Positions 53,161 to 61,275 of a stretch of 64,000 bases of DNA are shown one piece after another. The notes under the pieces were generated by a model, which saw only the letters and a list, made by a program, of their open reading frames with translations, did not search any database and was not told the origin of the DNA. The stretch covers positions 288,817-352,816 of the forward strand of contig DEBD01000013.1 in the NCBI GenBank assembly GCA_002348385.1. Reading direction: 5' to 3'. This stretch comes from Gammaproteobacteria bacterium UBA2965 (GTDB lineage: Bacteria > Pseudomonadota > Gammaproteobacteria > Pseudomonadales > Azotimanducaceae). Both the position numbers and the translations under genes were made by a program. Numbering within the stretch: position 1 is the stretch's first letter; each line of letters begins with the position of its first letter.

Positions 53161-53934
53161 CTAGGCTCCAGATACCGGCACGTTGTCGATCAACCGCACC
53201 GTTCCATTGCCACAATGCACGGTTACCGCCGCAAAGCGGCGGCCTGCCCTGGATTGGACGTAATCCACCACGAAGCCCTCGCGCTCGAGTGAATCGGCCA
53301 CCTGCGTATCGGAGCAGTCGCTGTTAATCAGTCGGTTCAGCGCGGGCGCCAGCTGGCGAGCGGACGCATCGAGCAGCGCGTTGCGCGAGCTCAACGCCAA
53401 GCCGTCGGGCTCGCGCACCGTCGGGCAGGGCACGATTTCCACGTCCATGAAAAAGGTATCGCACATATCTCGAATGAGCAGGTACTGCTGAAAATCCTTT
53501 TCTCCGAAATAGGCACGCTGGGGACAGACCAGATTCAGAAGCTTCATCACCACGGTCAGTACCCCGGTGAAATGTCCGTCGCGATGAGCGCCACACAACT
53601 CCCGGCTGAATGTCTGCTCTTGAACCTGATAGCGGAACCCGTCCGCGTACAGATCGTCGTACTCCGGCGTCAACACGCAATCGGCCCCAAGTTCCCGCGC
53701 CATCTCCAGGTCCGCTTCAAGGGTGCTCGGGTAGTTGGTCAGATCCTTCGGATCGTTGAACTGTGTGGGATTGAGGAACACCGTCACCACGGTGCTGGCG
53801 CACTCTTCCACGCTACGCTTGATGAGCGCCGCATGCCCCGCATGCAGGGCACCCAATGTGGCCACCAGGCCTACGGGCTCAGATAGTGTCTGTCGGACCT
53901 CGCGCCATTGGCCGGGGTCACCGCACACTTTCAT
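53161..53934 (-). CDS. panC: Pantothenate synthetase PanC
   Basis: PanC joins pantoate and beta-alanine with ATP. The 257-residue protein shows the ATP-binding LHAGHAALI (the HxGH motif, near residue 34), FLNPTQFN, the catalytic region LCGAHRDGHFTGVLTVVMKL, FGEKDFQQ, and REPDGLALSSRN (the KMSKS-like SSRN). Note TLGALHAGH where most homologues have T-M-G-x-L-H-x-G-H. I chose ATG 53934, which overlaps the panB stop as ATGA. coaX starts 10 bp after its stop. Confidence 0.95.
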   Translation of the reverse strand: MKVCGDPGQWREVRQTLSEPVGLVATLGALHAGHAALIKRSVEECASTVVTVFLNPTQFNDPKDLTNYPSTLEADLEMARELGADCVLTPEYDDLYADGFRYQVQEQTFSRELCGAHRDGHFTGVLTVVMKLLNLVCPQRAYFGEKDFQQYLLIRDMCDTFFMDVEIVPCPTVREPDGLALSSRNALLDASARQLAPALNRLINSDCSDTQVADSLEREGFVVDYVQSRAGRRFAAVTVHCGNGTVRLIDNVPVSGA

Positions 53935-54737
53935 GCATAGGACTCCGAGCGCGACGGGAAACAGCCCTGCTGGGTTTCCGCATGGAAGCGGTTCACCGCC
54001 TCGGTTACCACACCGTGGCCACAGGCATAGTGGCGCAGAAACTTGGGCTTGAACTGGGGATTCATGCCCAACATGTCTTGCAGCACCAGCACCTGCCCAT
54101 CCGTTTCGGGACCAGCACCGATGCCGATGGTGGGAATGGAAATTTCGCGGGTGATTCGCGCGGCAAGGTTTGCAGGCACGCACTCGAGCACCAGTGCGAA
54201 GCAGCCCGCCTCGGCCAGCCCACGGGCAGACTCCAGCAGCGCCGATTCCGCGCTTTCGCTACGCCCTTGCACCTTGTGCCCACCCAAACCGTGCACCGAT
54301 TGCGGCGTAAGGCCCAGGTGCCCCATCACGGGGACACCGGATTCCACCACATGGGCGATCAGTTCACGCTGCCCGGCTTCGCCTTCTATCTTGACGGCAC
54401 TCGCGCCTGCCTGCATGAGCGACTGAACGGCATCCATTGTGTTTTGCAACCCTTTGCGGGTAGCCAGGAACGGCATGTCGCCGACGATAAATTTGTTGGG
54501 CGCGCCTCGCGCTACAGCGCTGACGTGTAGTGACATGAGGTCGACGTCCGCATAGACCGTGGACTCAAAGCCGTGCATCACCATGGCCAGGCTGTCGCCC
54601 ACCAGCAGGCAATCAACGTCGGATTGATCGAGGATCTGCGCCGACCAGAAGTCGTAGCAGGTAACCATGGAGATCTTTTCGCTCGAAGCCTTCCGTTTTG
54701 GAAAATCGAGCACCGTCAGTGCCTTAGCCACCGTCAT
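53931..54737 (-). CDS. panB: 3-methyl-2-oxobutanoate hydroxymethyltransferase PanB
   Basis: PanB adds a hydroxymethyl group from methylene-THF to ketoisovalerate, giving ketopantoate. The 268-residue protein has the N-terminal KISMVTCYDFWSAQILDQSDVD, the Mg-binding Asp in LLVGDSLAMVMHG, FIVGDMPF and the late segment ISIPTIGIGAGPETDGQVLV followed by the catalytic loop. It is the first gene of panB-panC-coaX. The branch precursor ketoisovalerate is a valine intermediate. Confidence 0.96.
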   Translation of the reverse strand: MTVAKALTVLDFPKRKASSEKISMVTCYDFWSAQILDQSDVDCLLVGDSLAMVMHGFESTVYADVDLMSLHVSAVARGAPNKFIVGDMPFLATRKGLQNTMDAVQSLMQAGASAVKIEGEAGQRELIAHVVESGVPVMGHLGLTPQSVHGLGGHKVQGRSESAESALLESARGLAEAGCFALVLECVPANLAARITREISIPTIGIGAGPETDGQVLVLQDMLGMNPQFKPKFLRHYACGHGVVTEAVNRFHAETQQGCFPSRSESYA

Positions 54738-54976
54738 CGCAATTTCTCCCTACAGTCGGTGCGGGTTGGTTGCAAGAACGGGGTACCGGGAAGTGCGCAG
54801 CGCGCAGCGAGGTTGCACCTGGTACCTGTCCCTGCATGGATCAAGTCCTACAGCCAAAATCTAGTGTCCGATCGCGCAGCAGCTCTTTCTGCCGCGTTCC
54901 GGTCTCCGTACCGGGGGGTATCGAAGCCAGGAGCGCGACCCTACGTTAGAACCCGGGCACGCGCAAGCGCGCTTTT
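54738..54976. other. Intergenic region between the SDR gene and panB
   Basis: These 239 bases hold no supported gene and should contain the panB promoter on the minus strand. A GC-rich palindrome CGCGCAAGCGCG followed by TTTTT at about 54961-54975 points the T run along the plus strand, where no gene lies upstream, so I do not call it a terminator. Confidence 0.4.
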
Positions 54977-55807
54977 TCAGCCCCCGAATGCCGCATCGAT
55001 TCGGGCAAACCGTCGCTGAATATAGTCACGGCTTTCGGGATGCGGCAGGATGTAGGCCTGGTTGCCATCGATGCCGGCCACCACCTGCTCGGCCACCTCC
55101 TCCACGCTCAGCACACCACCGGCCATGTTGTCATCGGCGTCTTCATCGGCGGCGGTCGGCGCAACGCGCGGGTCGGCAGGCCCGTATTCGGCCGACCGAT
55201 TGCGCTGCGACGTGCCGATGTTCGTGGTCACCCGCATTGGGCAAAGCACCGACACACCGATGTCGTGCTCACGCATCTCCCGACGAAGCACTTCGGCAAG
55301 GGCCACCACCCCATACTTGGCTACGCAATAGGCACCCAGGCCCACGTTAGGCACCAGCCCCGCGAATGACGCGGTAAACAGGATGTGTCCCCCGTTTTGC
55401 TGGTCACGCATTCGCGCCCCAAACGCTTCTACGCCGTGTATCGCACCCCAAAGATCCACGTCAATGATCCAGCGCCACTCGTCGTGGGTCATGTCCACCA
55501 ACGCCCCGTGCAGCGCCACGCCCGCGTTGTTGAAGAGGATGTGCACCTGCGAGAACCGCTCGTAAGCTGTGTCCGCCAGCGCCTGCACGGCACCTAGATC
55601 GGCGATATCACACACCGCAGTTGCCACCTCACCAGGGCCCGCCGCATCAACGGCCTCGGCAGCCGCACTCAATGCCCCCTCCTCGATATCCGCCAGTAGC
55701 ACGTGAGCACCCCGCGCAGCCAGTGCTTGCCCGGTAGCTAGCCCGATACCACTCGCAGCGCCGGTAATGACGGCCACCCGCCCATTGATCTTGTCCTGGT
55801 CGCTCAT
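54977..55807 (-). CDS. Short-chain dehydrogenase/reductase
   Basis: A 276-residue classical SDR. The NAD(P) motif is VITGAASGIG (residues 14-23), the NNAG structural motif is at about 93-96 in LFNNAGVAL, and the catalytic Tyr-x-x-x-Lys is in GAYCVAKYGVVAL with the Ser in ASFAGL before it. An Asp after the second strand (LLADIE) suggests NAD preference. Near the C-terminus, ADEDADDNMAGGVLSVEEVAEQVV is an acidic insert. The substrate is unknown. It is the first of several acyl-CoA/dehydrogenase genes. Confidence 0.88.
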   Translation of the reverse strand: MSDQDKINGRVAVITGAASGIGLATGQALAARGAHVLLADIEEGALSAAAEAVDAAGPGEVATAVCDIADLGAVQALADTAYERFSQVHILFNNAGVALHGALVDMTHDEWRWIIDVDLWGAIHGVEAFGARMRDQQNGGHILFTASFAGLVPNVGLGAYCVAKYGVVALAEVLRREMREHDIGVSVLCPMRVTTNIGTSQRNRSAEYGPADPRVAPTAADEDADDNMAGGVLSVEEVAEQVVAGIDGNQAYILPHPESRDYIQRRFARIDAAFGG

Positions 55808-56004
55808 GTCACTCCCCTGATGCGCTTCGACAAACCACCCTAGTACGGGGGGCAGACAGGCACAACCAGAGGAACTGCCCAGCTTGGAGGCAGCTTACTG
55901 CAGCAGCCCCTGCCCCTTGTCCCACCACAGATGTGCAGGGTTACCCGCCGATGCTATAGAATTTGCTGCTTTCACTCTGGGGAGCGCAGCCGAGCGCTGT
56001 AGCC

Positions 56005-57141
56005 ATGGACTACCACCTCACCGAGGAACAGAACGCCATCAAAGAGATGGCCGAGCGATTTACCGCAGACCAGATCACTCCGAATGCGGCGCAATGGGAC
56101 GATGAGCATATCTTTCCGCGCGACACCATCCAGCAGGCTGCACAGCTGGGTTTCGGGGGCATCTACGTTCCGCAAGAAGCAGGCGGCATTGGTCTTGGGC
56201 GCATCGAGGCTGCTCTGATTATTGAGGCCATGGCCTACGGCTGCCCGTCGACATCGGCCTTTATCTCCATACACAACATGGCCACCTGGATGATTGCCAA
56301 TTTCGGCAGCAAGGAGATGATCGCGCGCTTCGTGCCACAACTGGTGAGCATGGAGCACATGGCCAGCTACTGCCTCACCGAGCCTGGCGCCGGGTCCGAC
56401 GCCGCCTCGCTGAAGACTCAGGCGGTCAAGGATGGTGATCACTACGTGTTGAATGGCAGCAAGGCGTTCATCTCCGGCGGCGGCGAGAACGAAATCTACG
56501 TGTGCATGGTGCGAACCGGAGAGACCGGGCACCAGGGCATTTCGTGCCTGGTGGTGGAAAAGGACACGCCGGGTCTGAGCTTCGGAGCCAACGAGCGCAA
56601 GCTGGGCTGGCACTCGCAACCCACTGCCATGGTGAACTTCGAAGACGCCCGGGTACCGGTGCAGAACCTGGTGGGCGCAGAGGGAGATGGATTCAAGATC
56701 GCCATGTCGGGGCTCGATGGCGGCCGCATCAACATCGCCGCGTGTTCCATCGGCGGCGCGCAACGGTGCCTGGACGAAGCGGTCACCTACGTACAGGAAC
56801 GCCAGCAATTCGGTAGCCCGATCGCGGGGTTTCAAAATACCCAGTTCATGCTAGCGGACATGGCCACCCAACTGGCCGCCGCTCGGGCACTGACTCAAAT
56901 TGCCGCGCAGAAGGTCACGGAGAACGCACCCGACAAGACGCAGTTTGCCGCCATGGCCAAGCTGCACGCCACAGACTCGGGATCAAAAATTGCCAACGAC
57001 GCGCTGCAACTGCACGGTGGCTACGGCTATCTGATGGACTATCCCATCGAGCGGTTCGTGCGCGACCTGCGCGTACACGAGATACTCGAAGGCACTAATC
57101 AGATCATGCGCGTCGTGATCGGCCGCTCGCTGCTTAACTAG
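56005..57141 (+). CDS. Acyl-CoA dehydrogenase, short/branched-chain type
   Basis: The 378-residue protein has the ACAD signatures YCLTEPGAGSDAASLKT (about 122-138), RQQFGSPIAGFQNTQFMLADMAT, and the catalytic base Glu362 in EILEGTNQIMR. The C-terminal GGYGYLMDYPIERFVRDLRV is standard. Overall it resembles isobutyryl-CoA dehydrogenases of branched-chain amino acid or steroid catabolism. ATG 56005 (MDYHLTEEQ) matches the family start; a longer frame upstream is unlikely. It is divergent from the SDR gene. Confidence 0.9.
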   Translation: MDYHLTEEQNAIKEMAERFTADQITPNAAQWDDEHIFPRDTIQQAAQLGFGGIYVPQEAGGIGLGRIEAALIIEAMAYGCPSTSAFISIHNMATWMIANFGSKEMIARFVPQLVSMEHMASYCLTEPGAGSDAASLKTQAVKDGDHYVLNGSKAFISGGGENEIYVCMVRTGETGHQGISCLVVEKDTPGLSFGANERKLGWHSQPTAMVNFEDARVPVQNLVGAEGDGFKIAMSGLDGGRINIAACSIGGAQRCLDEAVTYVQERQQFGSPIAGFQNTQFMLADMATQLAAARALTQIAAQKVTENAPDKTQFAAMAKLHATDSGSKIANDALQLHGGYGYLMDYPIERFVRDLRVHEILEGTNQIMRVVIGRSLLN

Positions 57142-57165
57142 TCTCAGCCGAAACGGCCTGGGCGT

Positions 57166-57942
57166 CTAACCTGGCGTCCAGGCGCTGCCCCCATCAATCT
57201 TAAGCACCGCCCCGGTGGTGAAGCTCGATGCGTCGGAAGCGAAATACAACGCCGCACCTACCACTTCGTCCGGCTCACCGCCCCGCTGCAACGGCATGAG
57301 CTGCGCGCGCTCGTTGAAGGCTTCCATGTCCCACGCTTTGCTGATGTCCGTGAGGAACGGCCCGGGCATAATGCAGTTGGCGCGTACCTTGGGACCAAAT
57401 GCCCTCGCCAACCCAAGCGTCAGGGCATTCAGCCCGGCCTTGGCCGTGGCGTAAGGCAACTCGTTGGGCGTCGGCTGCACGGCAGCCGTGCTGCTGACGT
57501 TGATGATGGATCCGCCGTTGCCCGCCGCCATGCGCTCGCCCACCAGGGACGACAATCGGAAAGGCCCGCGCAGATTCACCTGCATAACCTTGTCATAGAG
57601 TTCCTCGGTCACGGAAGTGAGGGACTCGTACAACGGCGACATGCCCGCATTGTTTACCAGCACGTCCACATGGCCGAACTTATCGTAGGCGAAGTCCACC
57701 AGCCTATCCGCATCGCCCCAACTGCCCGCGTGGAACGCCACGCCCACGCATTCGATGCCGGTTACCTCGGTGATGGCGCGTGCGGCTTCCTCACACGGTT
57801 CCGCCTTGCGACTGGCAATTACCACGTTGGCGCCGCAGGCAGCGAAGGCCTTGCACATCTCCAGACCCAGGCCACGGCTGCCACCGGTGACGATGGCCAC
57901 CTTGCCAGACAGGTCGAACCGCTCGCTGACGCTCTTGCTCAT
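57166..57942 (-). CDS. Short-chain dehydrogenase/reductase (FabG-like)
   Basis: A 258-residue SDR with VTGGSRGLGLEM (residues 18-29) as cofactor motif, NNAG in VLVNNAGMSP, the active-site Ser in NVSSTAA, and Tyr-x-x-x-Lys in LPYATAKAGLNAL. The C-terminus SFTTGAVLKIDGGSAW is typical. It could act on 3-hydroxyacyl-CoA or a related alcohol. It follows the enoyl-CoA hydratase gene with 32 bp between, in the same direction. Confidence 0.88.
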   Translation of the reverse strand: MSKSVSERFDLSGKVAIVTGGSRGLGLEMCKAFAACGANVVIASRKAEPCEEAARAITEVTGIECVGVAFHAGSWGDADRLVDFAYDKFGHVDVLVNNAGMSPLYESLTSVTEELYDKVMQVNLRGPFRLSSLVGERMAAGNGGSIINVSSTAAVQPTPNELPYATAKAGLNALTLGLARAFGPKVRANCIMPGPFLTDISKAWDMEAFNERAQLMPLQRGGEPDEVVGAALYFASDASSFTTGAVLKIDGGSAWTPG

Positions 57943-57974
57943 GAACTCATCCTTGTTGTTATTGATTTGGCGAG

Positions 57975-58859
57975 CTACTGCTCCAGCGGCGGCTTTTTGA
58001 TCAGATCGCGCACAGCGAGGCCCCCTTCGGGCTCCACCGGGACGCCATCGTGCACCACCCGATTATGGGAGTGAGCGAACTGCTGCATGATCATCGCGCT
58101 GCGCAGAGACGCGTAGAAGCCCTGCTCGTTCTGCACCTGGTTAACCGACTCCTTGGCCGTCTTCAGGCCGATCATGGGCTGCTCGGCGATCTCTTCGGCC
58201 AGAGACATGGCTTCCGCAGACAACTCGTCGTCTGGCACCACCCGATTCACCATGCCGATCTGATGCGCCACCTTGGCGGTTATGGAGCGACCCGTGAACA
58301 GCATCTCCTTGGCCTTGCGCACTCCGAGCTCCCACGGGTGGCCGTAGTACTCGACTCCGTTTACGCCAAAAGCCACCACGGGATCCTGGAAGGTGGCCCC
58401 TTCGCCTGCCACCACAATATCGAAAGGCCACACCAGCATGAGACCGCCGGCGATGACCTTACCCTGGACCTCAGCGATGGTGGGCTTGGGAATGTTGCGC
58501 CAGCGCCAGCACAGGTTGAAGAATAACTCTTCTTCCATAGCCCAGTGGCCTTCGGGGCCAGGCTGGGCAAAGCCCTGGGAGGTGCTGATGGCCACGTCTT
58601 TCAGCGTGTAGTCGCCGTCGCGCTGCATATCCCCGTGCCCGGACGAAAAGTGCTTGCCCGCAGCCGCTACGACGATGACGCGGACGTTGTCGTCTGCCGA
58701 TGCGCGATCCAGCGCATCGTTTAGACCGTACAGCATCTTCAGGTTCTGGGCGTTGGCCCGGTCGGGGCGGTTCAGCACGATCCGTACGATCCGCTCGCTG
58801 GGCTGCTGGTACAGGACCGCGCCAATTTCTTCTTCGATCTGTTGTTCTGCTTCGCTCAT
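57975..58859 (-). CDS. Enoyl-CoA hydratase/isomerase family protein
   Basis: A 294-residue crotonase-fold protein. Oxyanion-hole elements are GKHFSSGHGD (about 71-80) and KVIAGGLMLVWPFDIVVAGE (about 136-155). The usual active-site loop of hydratases, E-x-x-L-G-x-x-P, reads VAFGVNGVEYYGHPWELG here, so the two catalytic glutamates are not in their normal places. It may be a decarboxylase, hydrolase or other crotonase family member rather than a hydratase. It precedes the SDR gene. Confidence 0.82.
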   Translation of the reverse strand: MSEAEQQIEEEIGAVLYQQPSERIVRIVLNRPDRANAQNLKMLYGLNDALDRASADDNVRVIVVAAAGKHFSSGHGDMQRDGDYTLKDVAISTSQGFAQPGPEGHWAMEEELFFNLCWRWRNIPKPTIAEVQGKVIAGGLMLVWPFDIVVAGEGATFQDPVVAFGVNGVEYYGHPWELGVRKAKEMLFTGRSITAKVAHQIGMVNRVVPDDELSAEAMSLAEEIAEQPMIGLKTAKESVNQVQNEQGFYASLRSAMIMQQFAHSHNRVVHDGVPVEPEGGLAVRDLIKKPPLEQ

Positions 58860-58919
58860 GTTCGTTCCTTGTTGCTCTTGTCCTATGAATTCGTTCCCGG
58901 TACTTGTTCGCCCGCCTCG

Positions 58920-60077
58920 TCAGAACGACCGGGGCATGCCCAACACGTGCTCACCGATGTAGCTCAAGATCAGGTTGGTGGAGATGGGCGCAATCTGATA
59001 GAGGCGTGTTTCCCTGAACTTGCGTTCTATATGATATTCCTTAGCGAAGGCAAATCCCCCATGGGTCTGCATGCAAACGTCGCCAGCCCGCCACGACGCC
59101 TCGGAGGCGAGCATTTTGGCCATGTTGGCTTCGGCGCCGCAGGGTTCCCCCGCATCGAACATGCGCGCCGCTTTATCCACCATCAGGCCCGCCGCTTCCA
59201 CTTCGGCATAACAACGGGCGATGGGAAACTGCACGCCCTGGTTCTTGCCGATAGGCTGACCGAATACTTCGCGCTCGCTGGCGTAGTCGCGGGCTTTGTC
59301 AATGAAATAGCGACCGTCGCCCACGCACTCCGCGGCGATGAGAATCCGCTCCGCGTTCATGCCGTCGAGAATCACCTTAAAGCCTTTGCCTTCCTCACCC
59401 AGCAGATTTTCCCGCGCCACTTCGAGGTCGTCGAAAAACAGCTCACAGGAGTGGTGATTGATCATCGACTCAATCGACCGGATCTCCAAGCCGTTACCTT
59501 CCGCTTGCTTCACGTCCACGATGAATGCCGACAAACCGTCGGTCTTTTTCGCCACCTGGTCCTTAGGGCTGGTGCGCGCCAGCAATACCATCAGATCCGA
59601 ATGCTGAATCCGGCTGATCCACACTTTCTGGCCGTTGATGCGATAGACGTCGCCATCGCGGGTGGCGGTGGTCTTCAGGCTGGTGGTATCGGTGCCCGTG
59701 GTCGGTTCGGTAACGCCGAAACTCTGCAGGCGCAACTCCCCGGAAGCAATCTTCGGGAGGTAGCGCGACTTCTGCTCGCTGTTGCCATGGCGAAGCACCG
59801 AACCCATCACGTACATCTGGGCGTGGCACGCCCCCGCATGGGCACCGGACCGGCAGACTTCCTCCATGACCGCGGCAGCCTCCAATACGCCCAGACCGGC
59901 GCCGCCATATTCCTCCGGAATGAGCACGGTGAGGAAACCCGACGCGGTCAGTTCAGCGACGAACTCCGTGGGGTAATCATTGTTCCGGTCCAATTCCAAC
60001 CAATAGTCTTCGCCATATTTCTCGCATAGCTGCCGGACGCTATTGCGAATTTCTGCAATCTCACTGCCTGTCGTCAT
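58920..60077 (-). CDS. Acyl-CoA dehydrogenase with relocated catalytic Glu
   Basis: The 385-residue protein has GVTEPTTGTDTTSLKT and QTHGGFAFAKEYHIERKFRE. At the place of the usual catalytic Glu (IYEGT) it reads LYQIAPIS, with Gln361 instead. Glu243 in GMNAERILIAAE lies where isovaleryl-CoA and long-chain dehydrogenases carry their catalytic Glu, so activity is likely kept. It lies upstream of the hydratase and SDR genes on the same strand (ACAD-hydratase-SDR), with a 60-bp gap to the next. Confidence 0.88.
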   Translation of the reverse strand: MTTGSEIAEIRNSVRQLCEKYGEDYWLELDRNNDYPTEFVAELTASGFLTVLIPEEYGGAGLGVLEAAAVMEEVCRSGAHAGACHAQMYVMGSVLRHGNSEQKSRYLPKIASGELRLQSFGVTEPTTGTDTTSLKTTATRDGDVYRINGQKVWISRIQHSDLMVLLARTSPKDQVAKKTDGLSAFIVDVKQAEGNGLEIRSIESMINHHSCELFFDDLEVARENLLGEEGKGFKVILDGMNAERILIAAECVGDGRYFIDKARDYASEREVFGQPIGKNQGVQFPIARCYAEVEAAGLMVDKAARMFDAGEPCGAEANMAKMLASEASWRAGDVCMQTHGGFAFAKEYHIERKFRETRLYQIAPISTNLILSYIGEHVLGMPRSF

Positions 60078-60283
60078 GTCTTGCGCTGACCTGCTCCACC
60101 GCGTCTAAACGAACCGCACGCACCTTAAAGCAACCGGGTTGCGGATGCACCCCCGGACCGATTTATACATCTTTTATATATAATATATTCAGCAGGTTAT
60201 ACAACTTACCTAATTCATAATCTCTCAAAGATTCTCCACTAAATTTCGCCCGTTTCCCACGAGTGTTGTGTCACCGTGAACGC
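60078..60283. other. AT-rich intergenic stretch
   Basis: Between the divergent acyl-CoA dehydrogenase and a small plus-strand gene lies a sharply AT-rich block, about 60160-60240, in a GC-rich background. It contains TTTTATATATAATATATTC and AAGGTTATAC-like repeats of TATA. It probably holds promoters for both genes. No dyad of the size of the leuC operator was found. Confidence 0.5.
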
Positions 60284-60619
60284 ATGTCGAACGAACAACA
60301 ATTTCGTAAGCTGCTACTCGGAGCCTGTCTGGTGGGCGCTGCCCTGCTGATGCTGCGGCCCTTGGACGCCGGTGCGGACCCCACGCACGAGCGCATGCCA
60401 GCGGCAACGGCCACCTTCGAGCTCGCTAATCCTGGTGCCAGCATCCGCTTGGACTCGCACACTGAGCTACAAGGCTGGAACCTCGATAACGGTTGGTATT
60501 TCGGCCGCCACCGCGGAGACCATTCGGGCTTGGGATTCGTATGGCAGAAGGACACGGCGCCATTCCCATCCACCCTGTTCGTATCTACATCTGGCATCCG
60601 GATGGTGCACCGGTTCTAA
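60284..60619 (+). CDS. Small hypothetical exported protein
   Basis: If started at ATG 60284 (MSNEQQFRK), the protein has 111 residues. An N-terminal hydrophobic segment LLLGACLVGAALLML is followed by a short mature domain. It has conserved-looking aromatic pieces LQGWNLDNGWYFGRHRGD and LGFVWQKD. I recognise no family. It is alone between the acyl-CoA dehydrogenase and the NTF2-like gene and is preceded by the AT-rich block. Confidence 0.45.
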   Translation: MSNEQQFRKLLLGACLVGAALLMLRPLDAGADPTHERMPAATATFELANPGASIRLDSHTELQGWNLDNGWYFGRHRGDHSGLGFVWQKDTAPFPSTLFVSTSGIRMVHRF

Positions 60620-60635
60620 GGCGCAATCGCCTGGA

Positions 60636-61034
60636 CTACCCGTTCAGTTGCTGATCGCGGGAAGGCTTTTCCGGCGGGCTACCACAGGGACCCGATTGGT
60701 GCTGCACCATGCGTGGCCTGCCCCCCTCCTCCACGAAAACGTTAATGGCAACGAGCACCGATCCCGCCACCTCTTCGTAGCACACTACGGCAACACAATC
60801 GCCCATGGAAACGGCGCGCGCCCCATAGCAGGTGACCGCCGGTTGCTGCGCATTACCCAGAATGCCGCGCCAACTGGCAAGGATCTCGTCGCGCTTGGTA
60901 ATGGCCGCCCAGCCGGGATGAATACAGATCAGTTCCCCTTGCTCGGACCAGACCCGTTGCATGGCATCGTAGTCCGCCTGAGCAAAGGCGAGATAAAAAG
61001 CTTCGTTCGCAAACAGCGCTTCGTTGGGGTGCAT
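60636..61034 (-). CDS. NTF2-like / SnoaL-like small protein
   Basis: A 132-residue protein with an NTF2-like cone fold pattern: FYLAFAQADYDAMQRVW at the N-terminus, then ICIHPGWAAITKRDEILASW and VAINVFVEEGGRPRMVQHQSG. SnoaL-type proteins include isomerases and many of unknown use. ATG 61034 (MHPNEALF) gives a typical start; a longer frame has an implausible leader. It converges with the preceding hypothetical gene with 16 bp between. Confidence 0.72.
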   Translation of the reverse strand: MHPNEALFANEAFYLAFAQADYDAMQRVWSEQGELICIHPGWAAITKRDEILASWRGILGNAQQPAVTCYGARAVSMGDCVAVVCYEEVAGSVLVAINVFVEEGGRPRMVQHQSGPCGSPPEKPSRDQQLNG

Positions 61035-61119
61035 GTTTCTCCGCACGAACCGGCGACCCTTCCAGTATCCCCATCGTGGGGCATGCAGACAAGGGCATGC
61101 CCTCGGGTACACTCCGGAC

Positions 61120-61257
61120 ATGCCGTCGAATCGACACACCGTAGTGTTCGCGGACGTATTGCGCGCCTGCATGTATGCCACCGACTATCAGGACCTGGCA
61201 TTTGCCCGCAGCGAGCAGACCGACTTCTGCGCGTCCGCCCATCGCATGCTGAGCTAA
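61120..61257 (+). CDS. Very small ORF upstream of larC
   Basis: A 45-residue open frame (MPSNRHTVVFADVLRA...) lies 18 bp before larC on the same strand. It has no recognised relatives and no clear ribosome site, and may be only a chance frame in the larC leader. Confidence 0.25.
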   Translation: MPSNRHTVVFADVLRACMYATDYQDLAFARSEQTDFCASAHRMLS

Positions 61258-61275
61258 CTGAGATACACTTGGGCC

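Noticed and set aside
54955..54976. GC palindrome followed by TTTTT resembling a rho-independent terminator
   Set aside because: The T run follows on the plus strand, where no gene ends; both neighbours are on the minus strand.
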